Assembly: GCA_900660155.1 (NCBI GenBank) | Contig: CABFPE010000056.1 | Span: 1,651,661 to 1,715,660 of the forward strand | Reading direction: 5' to 3' | DNA length: 64,000 nucleotides | Origin: Hofstenia miamia | Lineage: Eukaryota; Xenacoelomorpha; Acoela; Hofsteniidae | Part shown: in pieces, positions 1 through 10,887 of the stretch | How positions within the stretch are numbered: position 1 is the stretch's first letter | Layout of the letters: the number at the start of each line of letters is the position of its first letter | Notes under the pieces: generated by a model | What the model saw: only the letters and a program-made list of their open reading frames with translations | Told to the model about the DNA's origin: nothing | Databases searched by the model: none | Translations under genes and position numbers: made by a program

Positions 1-658
1 AAAAAATTAATTTGCTAAATTTAGTTTTATCAAAAACATTTATTGCATTCAATTATATCACTTTGCCTAAATCCTATAAATCAAAAATAAAAACTTTGTC
101 AAAAAATTAATTTGTTCAATTAAGTTTTGTCAAAAATATTTTGTCGCTAGATGGCGTCCAATAGAATCACTTCATTTCCACATGGCAAATAGTCATGGGT
201 GTTACGAGAACTTCAGGGTGTCCCAATGAGACGGGATTGCCTTGGTCTTAACTACTGATAATCCAGTCGCCCATTACTATTAATGGCTTGTTTTCTTTTA
301 GAGAACATTTTCATTCGTTTTCAATTTCTGTAATAAATTCGTTTATGATTTTTACTGGGACTAAGAGACATTAATTAGTTGATGAATGTTTTTTTCATGT
401 TTTTTGCGGAATGCATATTTCGATCCACAGACTCTCAAAATTTCTCATCAATCTTAAATCGGGTCGATCTCTGGGCTTAAAGTGTTTTGAAATGAACAAC
501 ATCACTACACCTCCTTTAGATTTATAAGCAAGATTTAGATCCCTGTCGCAACGAAATAATTCATAGCCGTTAGGTTTCCAAGTGATGTCCGAGTCTATGT
601 TAGTTAGCCAGGTTTCAGAGATCTCTAAGATCGAGTTTTTCCCAATTTGGTGTACTAG

Positions 659-967
659 TTAATTGTATGAAGATAGTTTATTAGTAAGATTTTGGATGTT
701 GAGATGAGCATATTTAATTGAAGCAATAGATAAACTCATCATGCTGCAATAATCGCTGTATGCGTAAATCTTGGACATATTCGGCCCGGGGTTTGGTTCA
801 ATCCCTGCTTTGAGCAAAAGAAGAAAAATTTGTGCACCTAATATACTAGAATATGTTGTGATCACGAAAACTACTGTAAATGAGAAACGAATTAAATGGG
901 CAGCTTTTCTGCGAAATGTTAAATTGCTTGGACTTTTACATTTAGCATATCCTTGAATAGTTGGCAA
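659..967 (-). CDS. LINE ORF2 N-terminal fragment with 2A-like peptide
   Basis: A 102-codon frame. A hydrophobic stretch (about residues 25-55) is followed by KAGIEPNPGPN, close to the 2A consensus DxExNPGP but with Gly at the Asp position. Endonuclease-like AHLNIQNL follows. 2A-like peptides at this position are known in CR1-clade LINEs; separation of a leader peptide is the inferred role. The frame breaks after SSYN. Confidence 0.6.
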   Translation of the reverse strand: MPTIQGYAKCKSPSNLTFRRKAAHLIRFSFTVVFVITTYSSILGAQIFLLLLKAGIEPNPGPNMSKIYAYSDYCSMMSLSIASIKYAHLNIQNLTNKLSSYN

Positions 968-1118
968 AGATTACTTAAGTATAGACAACTGAACAATAAA
1001 ATTGTGAATCGATTACGTTTCGAAATCGTACTGATAGATAATGCTAGCAATAAACTGGGTATTGCTAGTACAAATTTTGCCAATAATGTGAAAAGGTTAA
1101 AGAATATACGCACTACGA

Positions 1119-1823
1119 TTAAAAAAGTTTATAAAAGTTCAAAAAGTTCCGGATGCGGTTAATTTCTGCGGGTAGTAGAGTCGGAATGGATGAAACGGCG
1201 TCGGCATAGCTTTTAAATGGCGGCGAGATAAGTGTGTTACGAGATGACGCGTAGTTAATTGGCGGTGGCGGAAGATTAAAGCGATTGTTTGCGGTACTTG
1301 CGCTTTGTGTTACGTGAGCGTGAGTGATCAAGGGACGACGAGAAGCACTGAAGAAATTCTTCAAGGTGCGTGCAAATAGTGCATACCCTAATCTGGAAAA
1401 ATGAATTCCGTCATGAGCAAAAAGACTCTCGTTAATTGAATTGTCTAAATAAAAATAGTTAAAGTTGTTAAAAACAGTGTAATCAAAAAGTTTAGAATTT
1501 TGTTTAATTAAAAAGTTTAATTCAATTGCTTTTTTGTTAAGTTGTTTGTTGTAGGAGAGAGGAGCAACTTCACCCATAAAAATAGTTCCAGAATTAAACT
1601 TTGATTTGATAACTTCAGTGACGTGATTGTACTTATCTGTGAGGTTGTCTTTTTGTTGTATTATGTCCTTGCGGCCAATTGTAACTAAGATCTTTTTCAC
1701 TTTTGTAGAAGCGGGATATTGGTTTAGTGTTTCAGTGAGGTTAGCAATTGATGCGCCTGGATAGGAGTGAACGGATACACAGGAGTTCTTGATTAAACCT
1801 GGCGCTCTAAGATGGCGAAGCAT
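1119..1823 (-). CDS. LINE ORF1, SGNH-hydrolase-like domain
   Basis: A 234-codon frame, open further upstream to about 2033 without an obvious ATG. The SGNH domain covers roughly the first 150 codons, with the Asp/His pair in DGIHF. A Pro-rich tail follows (LPPPPINYASS). Esterase activity in CR1-clade ORF1 proteins is known from other animals; here the first block has Ser-Ser rather than Asp-Ser, so activity is uncertain. It lies 5' of ORF2 on the same strand. Confidence 0.7.
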   Translation of the reverse strand: MLRHLRAPGLIKNSCVSVHSYPGASIANLTETLNQYPASTKVKKILVTIGRKDIIQQKDNLTDKYNHVTEVIKSKFNSGTIFMGEVAPLSYNKQLNKKAIELNFLIKQNSKLFDYTVFNNFNYFYLDNSINESLFAHDGIHFSRLGYALFARTLKNFFSASRRPLITHAHVTQSASTANNRFNLPPPPINYASSRNTLISPPFKSYADAVSSIPTLLPAEINRIRNFLNFYKLF

Positions 1824-4007
1824 TGAGGAGCCAAGTATAAGGAAATTTGTTCCTTCCCGAAGTCTTCGTGGTTCGCGTGCTGAGCTTTGTAGAGGCGTTG
1901 CTGAATGCGCGTTCTTGCAATCCTGCTCATATTGCGTGTGAACATTGCGGACGGTAGTTTGTTCTTGTTTTTCGCTAGTATTTTTCGTGTTAACTAGGAA
2001 TTTGTGTAGCGAATGATAGATATTTATCGCATCCTATTCTGAAGGAAGCTGGATTTCACTTACTGCTCCTTGATTGGCAGCTACAGCCCATTGACAATGG
2101 GAATTCACTCTAAAAGTGTATCTTATTTCACATTGTTCTCAGTTTTGACTGACAGGTTTCGGTGTGTATTTATCAATATAAGTCATTTCTGTTATTAATT
2201 ATGAATTTCTTAAGTATTGAAGATAGATCTAATAAACTTGCAACAGAACCTCTAAAGTAAACGTCCCTATTTCTGTGAGACATTCATCACGATAACAAAA
2301 ATATATTTTTGCATCAAGTTGTATTAGTGGTTGATTATGCTAACTTCATTACTATGAAGCACTGGAGTTTTGTGAATATAATACATCGCAGCAAGTTAGA
2401 TTGAACAAGAGTTTAGAATATGTAACGAAGGTTGTGGATAGACCGATTGATAATTTACAAAGTAGCATTGCACGAATATATCCCACTTGCACTAACAAAA
2501 TCAATGTTTAAGAATTTCAAAAATACATTGATATCTTCACAATATGAAAGGTAAGAGATATTTTAATTCGTCCTTTGATAAAAGGCATAATATATTCCAG
2601 TTTTAGTTAGGTCTATTCTATCGGCCTTTTGCAAATAAATTGTTATCCAAATTTTTATTTATTTTGTTGTTTTAGTTGCCTCCATCCGAAACTGAACTGT
2701 CGAAGAGGTATAGACAAAGAAAAAAAGAAAGATAATCTTGTTATTAGACAAAAGAATATCAACGGAAGTGAAATATTGTGTTCTGGTTGGCAAATGACTA
2801 AAATTGTTAGGTTATTTTGTAGAGCTCTGTTGACCTANTTGCGGCCAATTGTAACTAAGATCTTTTTCACTTTTGTAGAAGCGGGATATTGGTTTAGTGT
2901 TTCAGTGAGGTTAGCAATTGATGCGCCTGGATAGGAGTGAACGGATACACAGGAGTTCTTGATTAAACCTGGCGCTCTAAGATGGCGAAGCATTGAGGAG
3001 CCAAGTATAAGGAAATTTGTTCCTTCCCGAAGTCTTCATGGTTCGCGTGCTGAGCTTTGTAGAGGCGTTGCTGAATGCGCGTTCTTGCAATCCTGCTCAT
3101 ATTGCGTGTGAACATTGCGGACGGTAGTTTGTTCTTGTTTTTCGCTAGTATTTTTCGTGTTAACTAGGAATTTGTGTAGCGAATGATAGATATTTATCGC
3201 ATCCTATTCTGAAGGAAGCTGGATTTCACTTACTGCTCCTTGATTGGCAGCTACAGCCCATTGACAATGGGAATTCACTCTAAAAGTGTATCTTATTTCA
3301 CATTGTTCTCAGTTTTGACTGACAGGTTTCGGTGTGTATTTATCAATATAAGTCATTTCTGTTATTAATTATGAATTTCTTAAGTATTGAAGATAGATCT
3401 AATAAACTTGCAACAGAACCTCTAAAGTAAACGTCCCTATTTCTGTGAGACATTCATCACGATAACAAAAATATATTTTTGCATCAAGTTGTATTAGTGG
3501 TTGATTATGCTAACTTCATTACTATGAAGCACTGGAGTTTTGTGAATATAATACATCGCAGCAAGTTAGATTGAACAAGAGTTTAGAATATGTAACGAAG
3601 GTTGTGGATAGACCGATTGATAATTTACAAAGTAGCATTGCACGAATATATCCCACTTGCACTAACAAAATCAATGTTTAAGAATTTCAAAAATACATTG
3701 ATATCTTCACAATATGAAAGGTAAGAGATATTGTAATTCGTCCTTTGATAAAAGGCATAATATATTCCAGTTTTAGTTAGGTCTATTCTATCGGCCTTTT
3801 GCAAATAAATTGTTATCCAAATTTTTATTTATTTTGTTGTTTTAGTTGCCTCCATCCGAAACTGAACTGTCGAAGAGGTATAGACAAAGAAAAAAAGAAA
3901 GATAATCTTGTTATTAGACAAAAGAATATCAACGGAAGTGAAATATTGTGTTCTGGTTGGCAAATGACTAAAATTGTTAGGTTATTTTGTAGAGCTCTGT
4001 TGACCTA
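1669..4007. repeat. 1.17-kb direct duplication joined at a single N (2838)
   Basis: 1669-2837 and 2839-4007 agree at all but about two bases that I can see (cttcgtgg against cttcatgg; atattttaatt against atattgtaatt). The left copy continues into LINE ORF1, while the right copy starts abruptly at the N inside ORF1. Near-identity exactly flanking an N suggests two overlapping or allelic contig ends that were not merged. Confidence 0.8.
2201..2730 (+). other. Exon-like pieces of an unrecognised small gene
   Basis: An ATG at 2201 opens MNFLSIEDRSNKLATEPLK before AA|gtaaac at 2257. A second open piece near 2352-2510 reads LEFCEYNTSQQVRLNKSL and VVDRPIDNLQSSIARIY before a stop. A third follows ttttag near 2669 (LPPSETELSKRYRQRKKER, stop). 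Upstream lie gattggc (inverted CCAAT) and a tattga-rich stretch. The phases do not join cleanly, so this may be a decayed gene or LINE 5' region. The copy at 3371-3900 repeats it. Confidence 0.25.
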
Positions 4008-6362
4008 AATAATTTTTGAAAAGTGAGTACTTGCACAATTTAGTTAATTCATGTTCACTTGAGCGGTAAGACATAAACCATCAGTTGGAAAAGATTGTCC
4101 TTCTTTATTTAATAGATGTCTTATACATTTTACAGATTGCTTCAATAATGACTCCTTTCCTGTTATGCTCGCAGCTGTTATGAATCTAATGATTTGTAAT
4201 CCAGTTCAATTTGTGGATAACAACAATGACTTGTAAGAGAGTGGACATATAGCCATTCTTTCTCATGGAAGATATTAATCTCGCGAACTGCTTATAAAGG
4301 ACGTAATACTAGAGTTTTCCAGTAAGTCAAGAAGACTGGATTTCTACTAGCGTTATTCAAATTTACAAATTGCTTTTTCCACATTTTTGAACAATTTTAT
4401 CGTAGCCTCTTAGAAAATGTTGAAAGTCTTAGATATGGACTCATTTATTAGTTTGTGTGTGCCTGTGTGATAATGAAATATTGTGATAAAAAGTATTCTT
4501 GTGCGTAGTATATAAAATATTCATTTTTTTCAATGAGAAATACGATTTTTGTAAAGACATTCAAATTCTTACCCTTACCTAATCTTCCGAAAATGAGTCG
4601 GTCCAATGCCCATGCAAACAACAACTAACTTCATATATTTTGCTTTCTGGAGAAAGATTATGTGAGTCCGTTTAGGCGCTGATTGGGGGTACTGAGGCTT
4701 TTAAACTGAATTTTTCCATAATATTTTTCATTCTAAATTTGATTAAGTTTTGAATCCTCATAAATTTCTCTTCATGTTATGAAAAGAATTTGAAAGTTCT
4801 TGCTGATGTTCTAGTCGAACTTTCTACTATGGCGTTTTAAATTATCTTTATATATAGATGCATCTATTTGTGGTCCTGTACAAAAACTAAGTGTGCTAAA
4901 ATTATGCTTTATTAACAAAACAGAATATTGAATGGAGATACAGAATTACAGACACATTTTAGTTTAGTAAGTAAATATAATAGCAAATATTTATTCAAAT
5001 TGCTCCCAGTCTCAATTTGAAAATTGAAAATTTAGTTCTGGTTTCACACTGACCCTATCCCATGTCTTTTTTGTTCCCAGTACCACCAGCAGTCGCGTTG
5101 GTCTGATATCAGGACAAGTAATTGCGAATAATTTCCTCTTGACTATTATTTTTTGAAATTTTTCAGCAGAAGGAAACATTTCTACATAGACTATCAGTTT
5201 TACTGAGTTACTTTTAATGTGAATTGGTGGTTGGTCAATCTTTGCATTAATTTTTTCTGTAGCATAGTAATTAAAATTTCAAATTTCTGGAGAATACAAA
5301 AATAGTTCTAGAAATGGGGGTATCATATCAATAATTTGAAACTCGCACTTCTTAGCAAATCAGTAATTTGACAATCGAATGATCTTATCTGATTATAAAA
5401 GTTCAATGTAGGAATGAATTTGCATTTTTGTAGGCTAAGGATCGTCTAAGGCAACTCACGCCATTGTGTTTGGATGAGATTTGATTGCTGCTGAGGCTTA
5501 GTGTGATTGAATCTTGATGATTCTACAGGGTCTCTAACAAATACATTGGGTTTACAGAACATCTGAAATTGATCCAGTGTACAGATTTTTTCAATTCACA
5601 CAAAGGGCCAGTTTCATTGAGCATTTTGATTGTGTACAATATAGTATTTGAGAAATATCAACATTTTGCTGACTTCATTAGGTGCTGATGGAAAGCAAAA
5701 ACAGGGATGTGGCCAGCGACGAACATCGGGGGATTAAAATATCTCATAGGTAGGAATCTATGTTTTTTAGGATTTCAGTTTAGCTTTCATTGGTGGGGAG
5801 TTATTCAGCTATTTTTGGAAAAAATGAGAAAGCATTTTTATATTTCTCATAAGATAGAAGGACCAATATTTTTAAGGTAGAGACTTGTAGTTTTTCGAGA
5901 AAAATAGGGAGAAAACCCTCGTGACCACATTCTTCAACAATATGTCATAATTAACATCTACACTGAAGCAGTATTGATTCTATTTACCAACTGTGGATTT
6001 TTGTATAATGTGGAAACAGTTCTTTCAACTGCTCTTATAATTTATTAGATACTAAAACTTGGTGGATTCTAGATGAAAGGCCTAATTTTGGAATATGTTT
6101 GATATATTCTTAAGAATGTGTAGTATTATTTGAAAAAAACTTGAAAAGTCGGACAAATATTTGCAAGGTTTGTTAAATTTTAGGAAAACTTGCAAGTTAT
6201 TTTAAAAATTTGTCAAATGTTTTCCACACATTTTCCAAACCCTTGGATCGTTTTGCAAATGAAATACAAAAATTTGGCACTAATTTAGAATTTTTACCAA
6301 GATTGCCAAAATTAACCCATATTTTGTTTATAATGGTAGGTTTGTTATCATAAAGGCCCTCC
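4008..6362 (+). other. No gene recognised
   Basis: AT-rich sequence without a convincing reading frame. One exon-like piece lies at about 5681-5749 (attag| ... CATAG|gtagga, open as VLMESKNRDVASDEHRGIK), but it has no partner. Confidence 0.4.
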
Positions 6363-7600
6363 TGCATTATGGTTGTCAACTGAAAGAAGTGCATAATTTA
6401 TGGGGGGATTATGGTTTGCGATGTTTATAAAATGTGTAAACAGTAGCATAATTGTTAATATGAACCATACAATTGTTAACTTGTGGGAACCATCTCCTTA
6501 TGCAATTTTTTTCAGTTGACAATATCAATTCAAGTTCATATTTTTAATTGCATCTCGTAAATTGTAGTATGATTTACTATAAAATATTATTTAATTTTTT
6601 TCAATGTGTGCCTACTTTGTATCACCACTCAAAATCCCTATTTTTGACAGTTTGCCCAGTACTCTTTCTGTTTCAATTGGCTTTCAAATGCTTTACTGTG
6701 ACATAAGCATAATTTATAAATTATTAAAACAATTTAATACTAATAAATAGCATTTACACTAATTTTTTATTAATTAAACTGCTCCTAATTTGTTCCGCAC
6801 ACTGTGGTTTTCATCTATTTAAATATTTTGTGTAAGACGCTGAATGAAGCAAAACATGTTAGTATACAAGTTCTATTCATAATTAGTACAAGCGATTTAT
6901 CATGTCTACAGTATTTTACATTGCTAGTTTCACTAAAATATTAAATGTAACTTCACTATAAAATATTATTTAATTTTTTTCAATGTGTGCCTACTTTGTA
7001 TCATCACTCAAAATCCCTATTTTTGACTGCTCCTAATTTGTTCCGCACACTGTGGTTTTCATCTACTTAAATATTTTTTGAAAGACGCTGAATGAATTAA
7101 AACATGTTAGTATACATGTTCTATTCATAATTAGTACAAACGATTTATCATGTCTACAGTATTTTACATTGCTAGTTTCACTAAAATATTAAATGTAACT
7201 TCAAATATTTGTTTTTCTTTACAGTCAGAAGTAACTGTTTGGCTGTCATGAGATATAATTATTGTTTTGTAGACAAAAGTTCCTCATTCAAACGCAATGA
7301 ATCTAATTGTAATCAAACAAATGTGGATTAATTGAAAATGACCCTTATGAATAAATATACACAAATTATTAAAAAAAGTCCTAATAGTTTTATTAATAGT
7401 GGAGGCTTAGTTTTACTTTTTGGAGACCAAAACAAATATTTAAGGGTGCAAAATTCCAATCGGGATTTGATGTTGGTTTTGAAAAATAATTTCGTACTTC
7501 ATTGGTGAACCTGATGAGCAATACATTGTAAATGGAAAACTAAGAGAACTTAGTCTCATAAAAATCCTTAACAAAAAGATAAATAAATGATAATAAAATA
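6363..7600. repeat. Dispersed repeat cluster, partly duplicated
   Basis: 6363-6509 recurs at 9156-9302. About 6780-6955 recurs at 7028-7205 (tgctcctaatttgttccg start), and about 6571-6650 at 6955-7026. 7113-7590 recurs at about 10252-10686 with roughly 90% identity by eye. No protein is recognisable, so this looks like a non-autonomous or decayed element family. Confidence 0.6.
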
Positions 7601-9155
7601 NTTAAATCCGCCACTGGGCACGCCGTAAGCAAAGTCAGAGTGTGCCGCGCCACAAGAAGCCATCACAAATTCTGAAAAATTCCTAGTCGAAGTATGGTAA
7701 AATAGCCCCATTCCTTAAAAAAGTTTTATTAATTTTTTGTTAATATACAGGTATATGCAATTATTTGCTATCAAAAGTGACAATGACACAGTTTTAAATG
7801 ACTTTGCCCTTGGCTGTGCGGATGGTTGGTGCAAGTTCATTCAGTGTCGAGACTGATAATTGGGGAAATGTATATGAATACAAGGTTGGTGCTAGCCTAG
7901 TCTATATGTTTCATACTTTATCTCATGTGGCATGTGCGTTAGAGTCAGTTAATTAATAATATTTTGAATATTTAATTGCAATCAAATTCGAAAAGAAATC
8001 ATTATTTATGATTGTAATGTCCTCTTCTTTATTGAAGAGTGAGTACTCACTAGTTATGAAGGAAAACACTTTTACCTATGTGAGACTGAAAACGTCACCC
8101 ATATGTTGCAGCTGTGAGACAGTAAGATACTTCCTAAAATAACAAGATAATTCTGATTTTTTTGCGAATTCGTCCTCAAACAATAGTTATCATATATAGA
8201 CAGTGTTACTTATCTTAGCTTTATTTTTATCGATTTTCAAATCGGAATTGACTAATTTAACTCGCATTTGTTCAAGATATCCTTTTATGTAATTTATGTT
8301 GATGTATAATGAAATTGAGATAAGCCTTCAAAATAAAAATTCATAACTTTACTTATATAAAGAAGAATGTTTTGTGTAAAATAGTTTTGTAAAGTGTCAT
8401 ATACACGGAATAAAACACAAATAACATATTGTGTTTCACGGAGGACAAAATTATCTCAAACTACTAAAACATATATAGTACCGATCTTAAGCTCTTTTTT
8501 ATATATAAAATCGCGCGTATTGTAAATCAAATTGACTGTTCTGTGATAAGTCTAGCATGGTAGATTTACAAGAGAAGCATGAAAGTATAATTTCATTTGC
8601 TGATAACATTTATGGTAGAAAGTTAAATCACTATTGTTTAAAGTTTTTGGAACTTGAGAATGTATTCGTTAGTCAACTCATTTAGCATCTACGAACTGTA
8701 GCCTTGTTTCCAAAATCCGAAATTTCACAGAAAGGGGATTGTGTGTGAGATGTACTTAATATTACAAAAAAATGTTTTATGCAATGTCTGTCATGATTAT
8801 ATTTGCAAAGAACACTAAAAAACTTTCCACTTTTTATACTTCTCATTAAAAATTTGGACTATTAATGCACTATAAGAGTGCACAATATCAATTAGAAACA
8901 ATTCCATTATTATTATCAAGTACTATCCATTTAATATATTATGATAAATTTATTGTTGGAGTAGGTAGCAAATTCTGTATGCTATGTTACATTAAATCAA
9001 ATTTTGGTATCCAATTATACCATGTGATGTACCGATATTGGCTAAGATGTCAAACATCGCGATTTTGAGGATTTCACGCAATAGGAGCACGTGAAAAAAA
9101 TTTTGGAACTTCAAATGAATTTTAATAGTAAGTTATGTTAGCATGAAGGTGATCT
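7601..9155. other. Single-N join, then no gene recognised
   Basis: Starts with an N at 7601 followed by ttaaatccgccactg, which looks like a hAT terminal repeat read outward. The remainder is AT-rich with no supported coding sequence. Confidence 0.35.
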
Positions 9156-9302
9156 TGCATTATGGTTGTCAACTGAAAGAAGTGCATAATTTATGGGGGG
9201 ATTATGGTTTGCGATGTTTATAAAATGTGTAAACAGTAGCATAATTGTTAATATGAACCATACAATTGTTAACTTGTGGGAACCATCTCCTTATGCAATT
9301 TT
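9156..9302 (+). repeat. Copy of 6363-6509 ending at a single N (9303)
   Basis: 147 bases that appear identical to 6363-6509. The copy runs straight into the N at 9303, so this contig probably ended inside a repeat and the join may be wrong. Confidence 0.7.
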
Positions 9303-9909
9303 NAATTGTGAAGACTGATATCACTAAGTAAAATAAAACTTGAAAAAAGGTTAGTATTTCTTCACACATTGCTAATTTATTACCTTCAGTCACGATATTT
9401 GCTAATGAAGATAAGATTTGCCTACTATTTGTTTAATGTCCCGTCATTAATGAAATGCAATTAATCTTAATGAAGTGAGTTTACATTGCACGTTTACTTA
9501 AACACTTCAATTGAAATCCACTCTAGAACAGTGGCAAAGCAAAGGCGTGCATTCACCCAAAAACCCAGATCTTGCCCCTTCCCAAATACTGCAAACTTCA
9601 TATTAAAATATAAATTATATACTAATGCCGAACAACAATCTTCTCTTCTTATTACGCCCTTTGATGATATTGCATTATGTAATTTTTAAATAAAGAACGT
9701 GCCATGCAACTCTATAACCCTTCCATTGATATCATAATGATACAAAACAGCATTCCCAAAATATATTTAATATAGTTCGTTTTATAATGAGATTTTATCA
9801 AACAGTATTTTAAATTGTTTTTCTTGTTGACCACAATCTATTCTCACTTCAGTAACTCAGACAAGATAAAAAGCCATTGAAACTCTTAACACTCTGTGAA
9901 ATGCGTTTG

Positions 9910-10887
9910 ATGTTTGTGAATTGCAACTCTTGAAAAATTCGTTTTATGTAATTCGTCCAGATTGTGAAGACATCCTCAAGTGATGGACCATTTTGACAAA
10001 GACATTTTTGAAGCTATGCGTAAAGCATATGAGCTGGTGGCAAAAGAACTTCTCACTTTTGTAACTATTGAAATGTTTTTCTCAACGGTTGAAGTAATAT
10101 TGAATAAAACCACATCAACCATCTGCGGAGATCGAACAATATGTCCTTATATTATTTGAAAAATATATTACTAAATTAGCAATATTTATGAAAATGCCAC
10201 TTCTACTTTTACTAGAAAACTGGTTAATGATATTTTATTATCATTTATTTATTCATAATTAGTACAAGCAATTGATCATGTCTACAGTATTTTACATTGC
10301 TAGTTTCACTAAAATATTAAATGTAACTTCAAATATTTATTTTTCTTTACAGTCAGAAGTAACTGTTCGGCTGTCATGAGATATTATTGTTGTGTAGACA
10401 AAAGTTCCTCATTGAAACGCAATGAATCTAATTGTAACCAAACAAGTACGATTTAATTGAAAATGACCCTTATGTATAAATATACGCAAATTATTAAAAA
10501 AATCTTAAGTTTTATTACTAGTGGAGGCATAGTTTTTGGAGAGCAAAACAAATATTTAAGGGTGCAAAATTCAAATTGGGTTTTGAAAAATAATTTCGTA
10601 TTTCATTGGTGATCCTGAAGAGCAATATATTGTAAATGGAAAACTAAGAGAACTTAGTCTCATAAAAATCCTTAACAAAAAGACAAAAATGGTTTTATTC
10701 AATATTACTTCAACAATCAAGAAAAACATTTCAAGTTGCAGAAGTGACACGTTCTGTTGCCACCAGCGCAAGCTTTATGCATAGTTTCAAAAATGTCTTT
10801 GTCAAAATGGTCCATCACTTGAGGATATCTTCACAATCTGGACGAATTACATAAAACGAATTTTTGAAGAGTTGCAATTCACAAACA
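9910..10887. repeat. Large inverted repeat, about 200-bp arms
   Basis: The left arm 9910-10112 and right arm 10691-10887 are reverse complements with perhaps 85-90% identity, separated by about 578 bp that includes a copy of the 7113-7590 repeat. Both arms contain an opening that reads MDHFDKDIFE (left on plus, right on minus) and then diverge, so they descend from one short coding or pseudo-coding piece. Transcripts could form a long hairpin. Confidence 0.7.

Larger units (their letters stand above)
150..2040 (-). mobile_element. CR1-like LINE, 5' part (ORF1 SGNH and start of ORF2)
   Basis: Read on the minus strand. ORF1 is open from about 2033 to 1119. It holds an SGNH/GDSL-type esterase domain with block I ILGSSMLRHL (Gly-Ser-Ser in place of GDS) and block V DGIHFSRLGY, a domain known from ORF1 of CR1-clade elements. 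ORF2 begins near 967 with a hydrophobic leader and a 2A-like motif (AGIEPNPGP), then endonuclease sequence (AHLNIQNL, then ILEISETWL and PLIVMGDW in neighbouring frames). It stops within the endonuclease near 150-230, so reverse transcriptase is absent. The ORF2 part carries stops and shifts. Confidence 0.8.

Noticed and set aside
1-140. Short internal repeat (caaaaaattaatttg) at the window edge
   Set aside because: Two loose copies of AT-rich sequence, too short and simple to call an element.
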